Below, in pieces: positions 52,540-63,599 of a stretch of DNA of 64,000 bases. Within the stretch, counting starts at the first letter, position 1; each line of letters opens with the position of its first letter. The notes beneath the pieces are model-generated. The model worked only from the letters and a program-made list of their open reading frames with translations. It was not told where the DNA came from and made no database searches. A program made the position numbers and the translations under genes. Source of the stretch: Yponomeuta sedellus (Eukaryota > Arthropoda > Insecta > Lepidoptera > Yponomeutidae); the NCBI GenBank assembly GCA_934045075.1, contig OW203726.1, positions 10,139,527 to 10,203,526 of the forward strand, read 5' to 3'.

Positions 52540-54535
52540 AACTGGGAAAGTGGCTATCATGTAGGTAATTAATCCAGTTTTAATGAGTAAATCTAACAAT
52601 ACCCTGACAGAGTCGACAGCCCATTTACAAAAATTCATGCTACTGGGCTAAGTAACGTGTGTCTTTTCAACAAAAATCGAAAGGTTGACTAACGACTACT
52701 CCTTGTAGTGTCGATATTCTCATCCCGAATGAAATCCCCTGCTGGTCATCGTAAATTGCAAACGTGAAAGCATTTGCTTTATTGTGTTCACCCCGTCCTC
52801 AGCTGACCTTTTACACAGCACTTTTCCTCTCAATAAATTGATTAAATAGACCAAAGACTATCAAAGTACAGACTGGCTCCAATTTTTAAAAACACAACGT
52901 TTTTATCAAGTTTAGAAGGGAATATTGTATAAATTTCGTTTTTGTATACTTAGTTTTGAAATGTATTTTAGGAGAATATAAGAATTAATTGTTATTAGGC
53001 TATTAAGCACGACGTTGGTGATTTCAGTAAAATATATTTGTTATTATAATGTTTTGTAAATTACTGATATACTTATCCAGTTCAATGTACAATTATTGAG
53101 CTGATTTTCGGTACATTTTTATAAAGGTTGACTAATTTTTTAGAAGATTAACTGAGTACAGTCCATAAATGTAAAACTATAGCACAATTTCGTTATTGAG
53201 CTACTGGTATTGATACCTCAATAACCTAAGTTTAGCTCTAAAGTAGACAGAGCACATTATATCACTTTAGTCAACAGCTGGCTCTTGATCCTGTTAGTGC
53301 ATTATAGTACCTAACAATGACCGATACACGGTCGGGCAACGTGACATGTTTTTTCATACCATTGACACCTAGAATATTGATACATGTGCGCTCGTAGACT
53401 TGAAGCGGGAACGAATTGACCTCGAGGCGCTTAGTTAATTGTCATTGTATTACATTGCATTTGACGCTTTAGAGTGCATAGGGAAGAGCGGGTGATCGTG
53501 CTCTTCCACTATAAAGGGAAATTTCCCGCCAGGCAGATCGTATGCCTGGGGACGTCCGGTCCAACTATTGTTAGTCGGACGTTGTATTTATGGTATGTCA
53601 TTGAAACACTTTGATTGCGCGATGCAGGAATGTTGGAGTTTGTAGTGCGCGCGCAGAGTTGACATGTGCTCGCCACAAGTGAAAGGATCCGAACGGTCAT
53701 AGTTTTTCAGAAATTGCTTGTTGTTGTGTTAATACCTAAATAAATACTCCCGTACAGTTCTACACAAGAAATAAGTCTCGCGGATGTACCTGCGCAGATG
53801 ACCAAATTTTGGATGTGCGGCAAGTTGATCGACCAATCAGATAGTTTCATTTTATGGCAGGCCGCGCGCCTTTGTTCCTATTGGTTGATTCAACGTCATC
53901 GATGCAGGTGACTATTAGTTTAGCAATATTAGCGTGAGCGAAATAGGTATCGCTACTGCGGCAATCAATTCTGCACCTTAACCGTATCGGTTAAAAATCA
54001 TGTTGAATGTACTTATAGCTTCGGGTACTTTCGTTACACTTCTTCCTAGTCTGCGCGAACGTAGATTCCCCAAGGGACTTTTATGATGTGTAGTACCGTA
54101 CATTACAAGCAGATTTGCAACAAGACATAAAAGTTTTGCTGTTAATGTACCTGCTTTATTATTCGCAGCATAAAACTTTGTTTTAAACTCATGCGAGGAG
54201 AACGCTGCACCGACATGAGTCAAATTAGACGGTGCTTTTATCGTTCTGCATCTAATCTCTATTAAAAGATCAAGCAAAAGGGACTTAGCGAAAACGGTCT
54301 TTCTTCAATAATACCCTGTATGTATGTCTAGAAGTATGTATATGTATTTTATGTACTATTTAAGTAGTTATGATGTAAAATGTGTGTATATTGGTAAGTA
54401 TCTAGTGATAGCTATAGTAACAATTAATAGGTATTAACTTGAAATAGATGATTTGAGATTTTATTTTTCTAGTTTAACTATATTTGAAATCTACCGCTCT
54501 CTGTTTTATTGTTCAGAATCTTTCTTAGGCTGGCT
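52540..54535. other. Intron sequence, nothing firm
   Basis: ORF-like stretches at 53509-53700 and 53978-54277 lack domain or splice support. 53470-53570 is GC-richer with short self-complementary pieces. No feature called. Confidence 0.4.
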
Positions 54536-54539
54536 GAAA

Positions 54540-55071
54540 GAAATTTATTTTGAACTAAGTCCGCCTTTGTACATCAACACTTACCTGTTATTTAAGTTTT
54601 TTTCTGTTTCTTAATTTTTGTGCAATAAAGCGTAACAAACAAACCCTTTGTTATTAATGAATTGAATTATTAATATTATCTGCGGTCCACATAGCGAAAA
54701 ACCGTGCGCTGTGAAAATGAGCGACCCTCAGACGAAGGAACGACGACGACAAAGAAGAAGAATTGCTCTTTATTGGCGTTGAATCACTTTCAGAAATCAA
54801 ACCAATTATTATAAACAACCTTAAATGGAACTGTCCTTCGTTAGCAGCCCCAAAGTGTTTAAGGTGTCGTGAATCACGTTCCGAAATTAAACAAACCAAT
54901 CCGTCGTTCTCCCGAACGGAAGCCCTCTGTAACGAGCCCCGACCGGTGACACTCTGAGTTAAGGTAGAAAGCCTCTTATGTTGGAAATTACGTTCGGACC
55001 GCTTGTTCCCATCTTTTAGGCGATAAATTGTTACTTTTAACCAACGATATAATTGCTTTTCACAGTTATGA
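54540..55071. repeat. Duplicated segment, copy 1 (with upstream retroposon tail)
   Basis: 54545-54645 matches the tail fragment at 43535. From the 'taaagcgtaac' at about 54626 to 'cacagttat' near 55071 the sequence is nearly identical to 58551-58994 (about 444 bp; a few substitutions, such as catagcgaaaa against catggcaaaaa). It has an internal weak duplication ('gaatcactttcagaaatcaa' and 'gaatcacgttccgaaattaa'). The long minus-strand ORF in it lacks recognisable domains. Confidence 0.85.
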
Positions 55072-55880
55072 ATCAGACATTTGTCTGCTTTTCTGCTGAA
55101 GATGAGTTGACTCATTATCCGGGTAGGGTTTTTTTTTCACTTGATCTAAATCACTTAAGGGTTTAATTCGATAGAATTACTTTTACAGAAAGCCTGGAAT
55201 GGAATAGAAGTCATTGTTAAGAGAAATGCGGAAACTTTGCTTTCCTTCCCACTTAGAGTATGAAGCTTCCCATTGATGATTGGGTATCTCATTACCAGGC
55301 CGAATGAAGACATGTAATGCTGTTGGGGCGATCATATATTTGTACAAAATATATGACTCAAATGTATTGTTTTTAGATGTATTTACATTATAATCACATC
55401 ACGCTAATATTATAAAGGTGAAAGTTTGTGAGTGTGTATGGTGGTTACTTCACGTCTAAACGGCTATAGCGATTTTAACAAAATTAAGCATGGAGTTAGC
55501 TAGCACCCTGGATTAACACAAAGGCTATGTTTTGCGGGAAAATATCTTTTACTGTCAATACACAATATTTTCCCTAGTAAATCGCGGGTAACACCGCGGG
55601 GCACAGTTAGTTGAATATAAATAATTAGGTTTGTAGGCTTGTAGGTTTGTTTCAACATAAGTAATCAAATGAGCCTATTCTGCGTGAGTGACAAGGGTTT
55701 GAGGTAAGTCCAGATATATCTTCAAAAGGATATTAAATCTAAGCCTATAATGAAAGTTAGTGAAATGAAAGTGGTCGCGGGTATACTGACTTCTTTTTAT
55801 GGTGTGATATGTAAATCATTTTTTTAGTTCTTTTTCTGAGTAAGAGAGAGAGTTCAATATAATATAGTTCATATATTATA
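55072..55880. other. Intron sequence
   Basis: No coding. A short decayed repeat (ctaatattataaaggtgaaa, gtgagtgtgtatgg, acgtctaaacggctatagcg, near 55410-55480) is the common insect-repeat type. Nothing else recognised. Confidence 0.4.
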
Positions 55881-55883
55881 TAT

Positions 55884-56674
55884 TACAGTCAAAACTCTTA
55901 AGCGGTCAAAACTAGTTTTGACTGCTAATTCAAAATTCCGAAAAATAAAGTAAATTCTAATATGTATGTGTAACATACAGGGTGTCTCATTCAAATCGGT
56001 CAGTATGGGAAAGTCTAAAACTATAAGACATACGAAGATCTGTTCTGAGGAACCATGTCATCGATTTTAATAAAAAGAAAAACTACATTCATACATTTAA
56101 AAAAACATCTGTACTCTTTTTGGGAATCGAACCCGGTTCATTTTAGTTTATTCATTCGGTTTATTCATTTTAGATATCATGTTTCATACAGACATTTACT
56201 GCTTAAGACCTACACAATCGATATCTAAAGAGACATAGTGTAGGTTTTTTTTTCAAAACAACCGGGTTCGTATCCCGAACGGAGTACAGATGTTTTTTAA
56301 AATGTATGAATGCAGTTTTTCTTTTTATTAAAATCGATGACATGGTTCCTCAGAACAGATCTTCGTATGTCTTATAGTTTCAGACTTTCCCATACTGACC
56401 GATTTGAATGAGACACCCTGTATAATATGTAACAATAGCGAGTTGGTTTTCGGTCTTACATATTATTCAACCTAACACGCTCCTACGCGCTCCGCTACGC
56501 TACGCGCTTCGTCGCACCTGTATTTTTGCTGTCGCAGATTGCGTGATGCATCATTTTAGGTGTTTTTACCATTTGGTATTTCAAATGTTACTGACCAGAA
56601 GCTTTGGACAAAAGTAATTTTGACTGATTTTGGCAGTCAAAACTAGTTTTGACAGTTTAAGCGTTTTGACTGTA
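55884..56674. mobile_element. Tc1/mariner-type MITE (outer) with TA target duplication
   Basis: TA at 55884-55885 and 56673-56674 flanks inverted ends starting CAGTCAAAAC.CTTAA and continuing through 'gtcaaaactagttttgac' on both sides. No ORF. It is interrupted by the MITE at 55976-56422. Its own part includes a 'cgctccgctacgctacgcgc' stretch. Confidence 0.85.
55976..56422. mobile_element. MITE (inner) with about 160-bp inverted arms, nested
   Basis: TA at 55976-55977 and 56421-56422 bounds arms 55978-56141 and 56258-56420, inverted copies with about 95% identity that begin CAGGGTGTCTCATTC. TA target and CAGGG end suggest a Tc1/mariner relative. It lies inside the outer MITE, so it is the later insertion. 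Confidence 0.92.
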
Positions 56675-56989
56675 ACATGTATATGCAAATAATTGCAAAT
56701 AACAAATAAAAAATGCCCTACAGTGGTACATAAAAAAGATTGTAAAAAGAACGCAACATCACATTGTAAAACCAAGAAGGCTTTACAAAAAATCATATGT
56801 ATAATACTGAAGACTTTTATACAACTATAGTTCTATGTAGCAGTATAAATAAATTGCTATTAAGTCCCGCTGAATGGTTTGACAAACGAGGGGAAATTGA
56901 GGCATCTAGGCACTGCTTTTTACTTCACTCAATTCTATCGGAGCAGCGTTGTTTGTGATACAAAGCAGAGGAGAGGAATTTAATTAAGG

Positions 56990-57090
56990 GGCGACCCGGT
57001 GCTAACTTGCGCCATCAATGGCAAAAAAAAACGTTTTTTCTTTTAGACTTTGTTTCTGTAAAAAGTGAACATCATAAATAGGGTACTTGC
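56990..57090. repeat. Single-arm fragment of the foldback family
   Basis: 'cccggtgctaacttgcgcca', 'tcaatgg', then 'gtaaaaagtgaacatc': the arm sequence of 37471-37808 without the opposite arm. Confidence 0.65.
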
Positions 57091-57184
57091 GGTTGAATTA
57101 GAACTATGAAAATTATGAATTGATATAGTCTTATACTACAAATACACAAAAAAATCTAAAAGTATAAATTTGTAGTTATATATT

Positions 57185-57320
57185 AAACGGGTCAAACCGC
57201 AACTGTAACGCTGCCGCAACGTCGGGAAATAAAGTAATTAAGTTTTACCTAATAAATAATCGCGATTTGACCCGTTTAATATATAACTATGTATGAGTAT
57301 CGCGAATCATTAAGAAATAC
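57185..57320 (+). repeat. Dispersed 'aacgtcgggaaataa' repeat
   Basis: Ordered blocks 'aacgtcgggaaataaagtaa', 'ttttacctaataaataatcg', 'gacccgtttaatatataac' and 'tatgtatgagtatcgcgaat'. It is the best-preserved of the four copies in this window. Confidence 0.65.
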
Positions 57321-57679
57321 TATAAATTTGTAATCAAATCATGAAAAATATTGTCGTTCGGGAAAAGCTCGGAAAAATTGCGAGATTCGATTCCTAAACT
57401 ATTTATAATATTACGTACCTACAAATTTGCACGACAACCTCGGTGCGCGAGTCCTACTCTCACTTGGCTGGTTATTTAATTGCTGGCACAATTTAGAAAC
57501 AGGTAGACCTACATTAATACGTACATGTATCAAAATACGCCAAACTTTATAGCCGCTTCTTTATTATCGACAATCAAGCCTATGTTTAATAATCACAGAA
57601 CTTAGCATTAATCACTCCAATAAAACAGTGCTATAATTGGTGTGCCAAAATTAAATATGGACAACCAACCATCTGCCGG

Positions 57680-57785
57680 CAGATGATGGATGCGGCAAGC
57701 TGAAGACAGGGCGCTATGGCGTACATTAGGGGAGGGCTATGTCCAGCAGTGGACTACATAATATAGCCTGAAGAAGAAGAAGAAA
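57680..57785 (+). mobile_element. RTE-type LINE 3' end
   Basis: 'atgcggcaagctgaagaca', 'gctatgtccagcagtggact' and an 'agaagaagaag' tail equal the last part of the remnant at 6310-6785. Confidence 0.75.
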
Positions 57786-57967
57786 CAACCACGCCTAGAT
57801 GAAGGTACTTAATGTTATGGAAGAACATAATTATTGTTCTTTGTTATCCGACACGGTAACGAATGCAACGACGAAGCCAGAACACCGACGTGCCAGAAGG
57901 AAATCAATCAGTCCTCCGCTCAATAGTGATGATGGAAATGTCTACCTACGACTGCATTGGAAAGTAC

Positions 57968-58190
57968 CTTGAGAAGCTGGTCATCCGCCTTCTCCAGGAT
58001 AAGCTCGCAGCCTTCCCTATGGGCGAAGAGCTTGCGCGCCTGCACTTTCAGGTGGAAGGTCCGGTCCATGAGCGGGGTGGCGACCGCTCGCTCCAGCGAC
58101 TGGGCCGCGTTGTTGTAGCCCACCACGTCAGCTTCCACCTCTTGAAGCACGGTCTCCCACGTGTGGAACAGGGAGGACGGGCACGTCGCT
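57968..58190 (-). CDS. F-BAR gene exon (F-BAR helix 2; most N-terminal exon found)
   Basis: A 223-bp exon with acceptor ctacttcacag| at 58191 and donor CTCAAG|GTACTT encodes one leftover base plus 74 codons: ATCPSSLFHTWETVLQEVEA, NNAAQSLERAVATPLMDRTF, then HLKVQARKLFAHREGCELIL and EKADDQLLK. The W..VL.EVE....N.A..L...V..PL....... pattern is the characteristic second helix of F-BAR domains, the membrane-curving dimers. It is GC-rich like the linker exon. It ends in phase 0 and joins the exon at 48284-48448. The first F-BAR helix should be upstream, beyond what I could identify up to 64000. Fes/Fer-like is my best guess, family certainty moderate. Confidence 0.85.
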
Positions 58191-58509
58191 CTGTGAAGTA
58201 GAGATGTTTGGTTGTTATAGAAAATAGTTTCCAATTAACAATTCCACTTACTTAACTTAGCTGTAAGAACCAGCCGATGACATTTTTATAATAAGTGACA
58301 AGCTTCTGTTGCTGAACTAGGCAGAGCCTGTGTTTCAGCATACAAAGCCGAACCCCACGGGTAGGAATGGCGCAATTAATAGGGTTAGGCCTTTACAGTT
58401 TGCTATAGTATTAGAAACATAATGAACTTTACAATTAAGTTATATATAAAAACAAATGTACCAATTAAACAAAAAATAAAATATAAAACGTGTATAGTGT
58501 GCTGTTAGC

Positions 58510-59043
58510 GTCTCGATCAATTAATCAGACAATCGACCTTACTTCGTAGATAAAGCGTAACAAACAAACCCTTTGTTATTAATGAATTGAATTATTAATA
58601 TTATCTGCGGTCCACATGGCAAAAAACCGTGCGCTGTGAAAATGAGCGACCCTCAGTCGAAGGAACGACGACGACAAAGAAGAAGAATTGCTCTTTATTG
58701 GCGTTGAATCACTTTCAGAAATCAAACCAATTATTATAAACAACCTTAAATGGAACTGTCCTTCGTTAGCAGCCCCAAAGTGTTTAAGGTGTCGTGAATC
58801 ACGTTCCGAAATTAAACAAACCAATCCGTCGTTCTCCCGAACGGAAGCCCTCTGTAACGAGCCCCGACCGGTGACACTCTGAGTTAAGGTAGAAAGCCTC
58901 TTATGTTGGAAATTACGTTCGGACCGCTTGTTCCCATCTTTTAGGCGATAAATTGTTAATTTTAACCAACGATATAATTGCTTTTCACAGTTATCACAGT
59001 CTCGATCAATTAATCAGACAATCGACCTTACTTCGTAGATAAA
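58510..59043. repeat. 444-bp duplicated segment (copy 2) flanked by a 45-bp direct repeat
   Basis: A 45-bp sequence (gtctcgatcaattaatcaga...cgtagataaa) occurs at 58510-58554 and identically at 58999-59043. Between them is the copy of 54626-55071. The junction shares 'taaagcgtaac' with copy 1. Without the insert the site would be a single 45-bp stretch, so the insertion duplicated its target or used a staggered break. Confidence 0.9.
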
Positions 59044-59087
59044 CCTATACAGGTTTCAGTGATTTTTTTTTGTATTTAATATGTATT

Positions 59088-59196
59088 CCTCCACCAGCCC
59101 GGACTTGGCCCCCGTGGTGGAGTATGGCCTAAATTTTCTGCGATGCAGGAAGAGACCCGGGCCCCAGCAGTGGGGACGTACAAAGGGCTAATACAA
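59088..59196 (+). mobile_element. 5S-derived SINE, 3' fragment (copy F)
   Basis: 'cccggacttggcccccgtgg', 'tggagtatggcctaaa', 'gatgcaggaagagacccggg', 'ggggacgtacaaagggcta'. Confidence 0.85.
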
Positions 59197-59199
59197 TCA

Positions 59200-61280
59200 T
59201 CAGCATGTATTCTGAAATGTTCTTGAATAAATAACATAAAACAAATTATTATCACACTATGTACTTATGTAAATATTTTGTATTTGTTGTTTTTTCCACT
59301 GTACATAAAGAAGATTCTTATCTTAATTATAGCTAAACAAATCGTAATATGTTTTGGTAAACCCATTAACTCTCTGTAGAGAACAGTGTTCATGACTAAG
59401 CCATATTTTTATGGTCATACATTTTGTTGCCTACATATTTTAATTTGGCTCTTATGTATGTGAGTCCAAATGTATGTTCCCTCATAACTTCTTTCATAAA
59501 TAAGATCATAACCGATTTGTCTCGTTTGCACGATTAATTAATTGCTTAAAAATCACTGTAAATGTTTTTGGTATACAAAGTTTCAATGGGTGCTAGTGAA
59601 AATATTTACTATTTAGAACTATGTGTAAACATCTCCAAAGTTACAAATACACTCCTCAACAAATCGAACAAACTCAATTAAGTACTCAGTTCATTATATC
59701 GATGTTCAGAGTTGTTGATTTAATATTAAATTTGTTATACCAGCCGTACCACAAAAAAAATCCGCCCAATTTTTTCCAGCCACCTCTCGATATCGCCGTC
59801 AAATTTTTTATCAATAGCTGCGTTAGTGGTGCCTGTAAACGTGATTTTGACAGGGTCGAGTGGTGAGATAGCCTCGAAATTGGGTCACAAACTTCCCGAA
59901 GGGCCTGGGGCCCTAACACTGGCATCATGTTACGTAAATTGTAGGTTGGGTAGGTATATTGTAAGTTAGATAGGTCCTGCAAGTTTAATTAGTTTGCTTT
60001 GCTTTATTAGCTTTGCATTTAATGCTGTAATAAATATGGAATTTTAAAACTTTATTTAATTAAATGCTATTTAATCTCATGACTATGCCCATGGTGAACT
60101 AATTGATTTTATTGATTAATAAGTACCTATTTATGATTTTATTAATTTTCAGTGAATTAATGGATTAAATAAAAACTTGCTGTAATAACTAAACGCCACA
60201 ATGCTTATTTGAAATTTTTGCTAAATTGTGGGAATAATTCTTTTCTTCCATGAAATCAGAAGTGGAAAAAGGAAATTTTTCGCCAGTCACTAACACCTCA
60301 ACGCATTACGGATATTATTTTTTTAATAATAAATTTTTAATTTTTTGAATATTTAAGTTTTAATAATATTAATTTTTAATAATTGTGATGGTTTATTATA
60401 CATGGAATGCATACAACCAACGCGCGCTTTTATTGTTACACAATAATAAATAAATATTAGTATGTAATTTTTAATAACAATGAAGAAACTAATAATTTAT
60501 TTTATTAGTATTCATAGTGGCACATACCTACATACCTAATAGGCACCATCACCGTCTACTTGTCTAATGAGTTTATGCTCTAGGTACCTACTCTTGAAAT
60601 AAAGTAATGAATGATTTAATTTTGAGTCTAGACGCGTGAAATATTGCTACTCCTATGGAATTTCTTTTTTCAGTGAAAGGTGACTAGGGTTACCAAATTT
60701 CCTCCAGGCCGTATTTTCCCGAATACAGTATAAAAATTATACGACAGTCAAAAAATTTAACTTAATATTTATTTATAGTGGGTGAGGATTCGTTCATGTA
60801 CGTTAAAAAAAAAATTGTAACGTTGCTCTAAAATACATAATTTTGTGTACCATATTTCTTTAACTAAATACGGAGATCCGAAATAGTATATAATACTAAC
60901 AATATATAACTAGCTAATAAGGCACACGTTTTTTGCAATATTATCTGTATTACTGACAAATATTTCTGATTTACCAAATATACATAAAAACATACATATC
61001 AGTGAAGCCGTTTCGAAGGAGTTCGTTAATAAAAACTGTGACACGAGATTGTTATTTATTAGATAGTATAGTAGGCAATAACTTTGTTTAATTTCAAAGT
61101 TACATACATTTGTGAATTCGAAGTTGCGAATTCGCAATACCACACGCCAACTTTGAAGGAATACATCGTGAGGAAACAGGCGGATTTAATTGGCTCCACA
61201 AGTATTGACAAGTCTTTCCTGTGGGCTAGGCCAACTAAGCTGTCTGGGTGGTGTAGGTGCCGGGCAAACCTTTATCTAAA
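59200..61280. other. Non-coding, AT-rich
   Basis: No exon or element recognised. Runs of TAATAATTTT near 60310-60400. Confidence 0.4.
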
Positions 61281-61360
61281 ACAAAGTGCCAGGCACTGCA
61301 GCGTCCGAGTGATCCCTTCACCCATCTTGTGTGAGTGAAGATGCCACTGGACAGCCATTG
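61150..61360. repeat. Fragments of tRNA-SINE core and of the 5820 repeat
   Basis: 'actttgaaggaatacatcgt' and 'gaggaaac' (61152-61182) is a lepidopteran SINE core. 'tgcagcgtccgagtgatccc' and 'catcttgtgtgag' (61297-61335) match 5820-5885. Confidence 0.6.
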
Positions 61361-61984
61361 TCGTGCTTATTTCATTCTATTGACAAACTATGAAAGTATT
61401 TGACTTTAGGGTCTGGTTCCAAAATATTATTTGATTTCAATGTGCGAACTAATATTTTAATTTTATAGTACTATTTTAAACCAAAATCAGTGATAAGTTT
61501 ATTTGATTGTTGTGTTAAGTATCAATATAGATTGTGATGTATTGGTGATTTAATTTATTATTAATACCTACTTGAATTTTAATTACCCATATACAGCTAG
61601 ATACTTTACATAAAATAAAATAAAATAAAATAGCCTTTTATTCACAAAATTATCTCGAGATCATTAAACATTATAGTGTTTCTTTTAACTACGTATCGAT
61701 TTTTTGTATAATAGTTCATTTAAATGTCATGCATAGGTAATAAATTATTAATATAAATTTTAAATAAATTAAATTAACAACTTTACATATTGTTTAGCAA
61801 TTCGTCCTTCGATTTCCACGATACAGGTCCTTACTAGAGTGCATGGATATGTCCAGCCAACTTATGAAACAAAAAAAAATGTATAAAAAGTGCAGTGAAC
61901 ATGTCTGTAATATTTTTTGTAAGTATTATTATTCTAATTGGCAAATAAACTTTATTTATTTTTTAATAGCAAAGCCTGTATTAC

Positions 61985-62155
61985 GGTAACCAGTCAAGAG
62001 CATCAAAAACATGGCATTACACCCAGTTGGAGGCAATTTGTACAAATCTAGTACGAGTACTGCGGCCTCCAGTAGGAATCGAAGGCACGGCCTTTGTTTT
62101 TATAGTCAAGCGTGCTAGCCCTTAGACTAATGACGCAGTCGAATAGTAGGTATTA
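61985..62155 (-). mobile_element. tRNA-derived SINE
   Basis: Minus strand: A-box-like 'tagtctaagggctagcacgc' then B-box-like 'ccttcgattcctactgg', followed by a body ending near 61990. Direction and boxes fit a polymerase III SINE. Not a functional tRNA. Confidence 0.6.
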
Positions 62156-62337
62156 CAATCATTATCTTTATACTTTATTGTATACGACAAATTTAACAGG
62201 ACATTACATAAGAATTGCATTATATGTACAAAGGCGTGCTTTTCTCTGAAAGAGATTTCTTTCAGCAGAAGTTACAGTAGGAGAGGCAGTAAAAGCACAA
62301 TTTTATATGCTAGTCATAGTAGCCAAATTCCATTTCA

Positions 62338-62686
62338 ATCCTTGTATGTCTCCATTGCTGGGGCACGGGTCTCTTACTGCATCGCAGGAAGGTTAGGCCA
62401 TACTCCACCACGGGGGCCAAGTCCGGGTTGGTGGAGGATTATAAGACAGTGGCGGGCCTTACTGTGAGAAGTTATCAAGCTGCCCATGAGGCCTTCGACA
62501 TGGCTTAACGACTGCCATGACATGAAACGGCATCAACGGCTTAGCGTGCCTGCGAAGCACAGAAGCGCTCGGAAAAATGCCACTAGCGGTCGTCACGGGA
62601 CGGTCACCCATCCTGCACCTAACCGCGCCTGTTATTGCTTAACTCATGTGATTTATTGCAATCACTCGGATTGACTAGGCCACGAG
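62338..62686 (-). mobile_element. Full-length 5S rRNA-derived SINE (copy G)
   Basis: A minus-strand copy complete from the 5S-like head (about 62570-62670) to the 3' end at 62338. On the minus strand the head reads 'gagttaagcaataacaggcg', 'cggttaggtgcaggatgggt' and 'gaccgtcccgtgacgacc', preserving the A-box, intermediate element and C-box positions of 5S rRNA. Body and 3' end match copy B. Divergence between B and G is modest, so the family was active relatively recently. Confidence 0.87.
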
Positions 62687-62699
62687 CGCTTGCGTAGCC

Positions 62700-63275
62700 A
62701 TATGCCCGATAGCATTGTCTTATTATCAGCATCGTAAATGGGGGTACTTCCTATAGTAATAGCCGCCATTAGGTATAATATTGAAAATCCTGTTATAACA
62801 GCTCTAAATAAATGTTTTAAAAAAAAACTACGAAAAATCGCAGAGCTTCGGTAACATGGGGGGCGATTTGGATAGCCCTCGGGGTTCTAAACCTCTTGTC
62901 AGTCAAGTGTTTTTTAAAAATACTTTGATCAAACACCGTATTATATACTGGCTTGTAGCGTTTATAACACAATGACGTAGGTACTTAATAGCATCCTGTC
63001 GGCGTTCGCTATCGGCTTGGCGGTCCACTCACTACAATACACAGATTTTGTGAAAATATCAGATCGATGCTAATTTTGTTCAATTTAATTTAATTGGTAA
63101 GCAATTTGTAATTTTAGTTAATTTTTTAATGTAAAGAAACATTGAACCTAGTTGCTCCTTAAAACACTGAAATACACCTTAATACTCTGTGGTAGAGAAA
63201 AAAACCATTACCATAGACTATTTGAACAGCATTAAATAAATAAATAATAAATATTCATGGACATATTACACATAT
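62700..63275. other. Non-coding stretch
   Basis: AT-rich, nothing recognised. Confidence 0.4.
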
Positions 63276-63278
63276 TAG

Positions 63279-63360
63279 TGGTGGAGTATGGCCTAACCTT
63301 CCTGCGATGCAGGAAGAGACCCGTGCCCCAGCAGTGGGGACATACAAGGGTTGATAACGA
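63279..63360 (+). mobile_element. 5S-derived SINE, 3' fragment (copy H)
   Basis: 'gtggtggagtatggcctaac', 'cctgcgatgcaggaagagac', 'cagtggggacatacaagggt', 'tgataacgata'. Heavily 5'-truncated. Confidence 0.88.
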
Positions 63361-63504
63361 TATTACACAGATCTCGTCAGCCCTATACTAAGTACAACTA
63401 AATGACTTGTGTTATAGGTGCTAACTCGACGATAGATTTAATACAAACAATAAATACATAGATAACATCCAAGACCCGAGACAAACTAGAAAAGTTCGTT
63501 TCCT

Positions 63505-63595
63505 AGTTTGACCCTGCCGGGGATCACACCGAAACCTTCGGTTTTACAGTCAGCGTGCCAAACCGCTGCGCCACCGCGGCCGCATTTGGTAGGTG
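63505..63595 (-). mobile_element. tRNA-derived SINE head
   Basis: The minus strand reads 'gcggccgcggtggcgcagcg', 'gtttggcacgctgactgtaa', then 'ggtgtgatccccggcagggt': A and B boxes at tRNA-like spacing. The body downstream is not preserved. GC-rich island in AT-rich DNA. Confidence 0.6.
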
Positions 63596-63599
63596 TTAC

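Noticed and set aside
54654..55115. 153-codon minus-strand ORF in the duplicated segment
   Set aside because: No recognisable domain, no splice support, and the copy at 58.6 kb keeps the frame only over the duplicated part.
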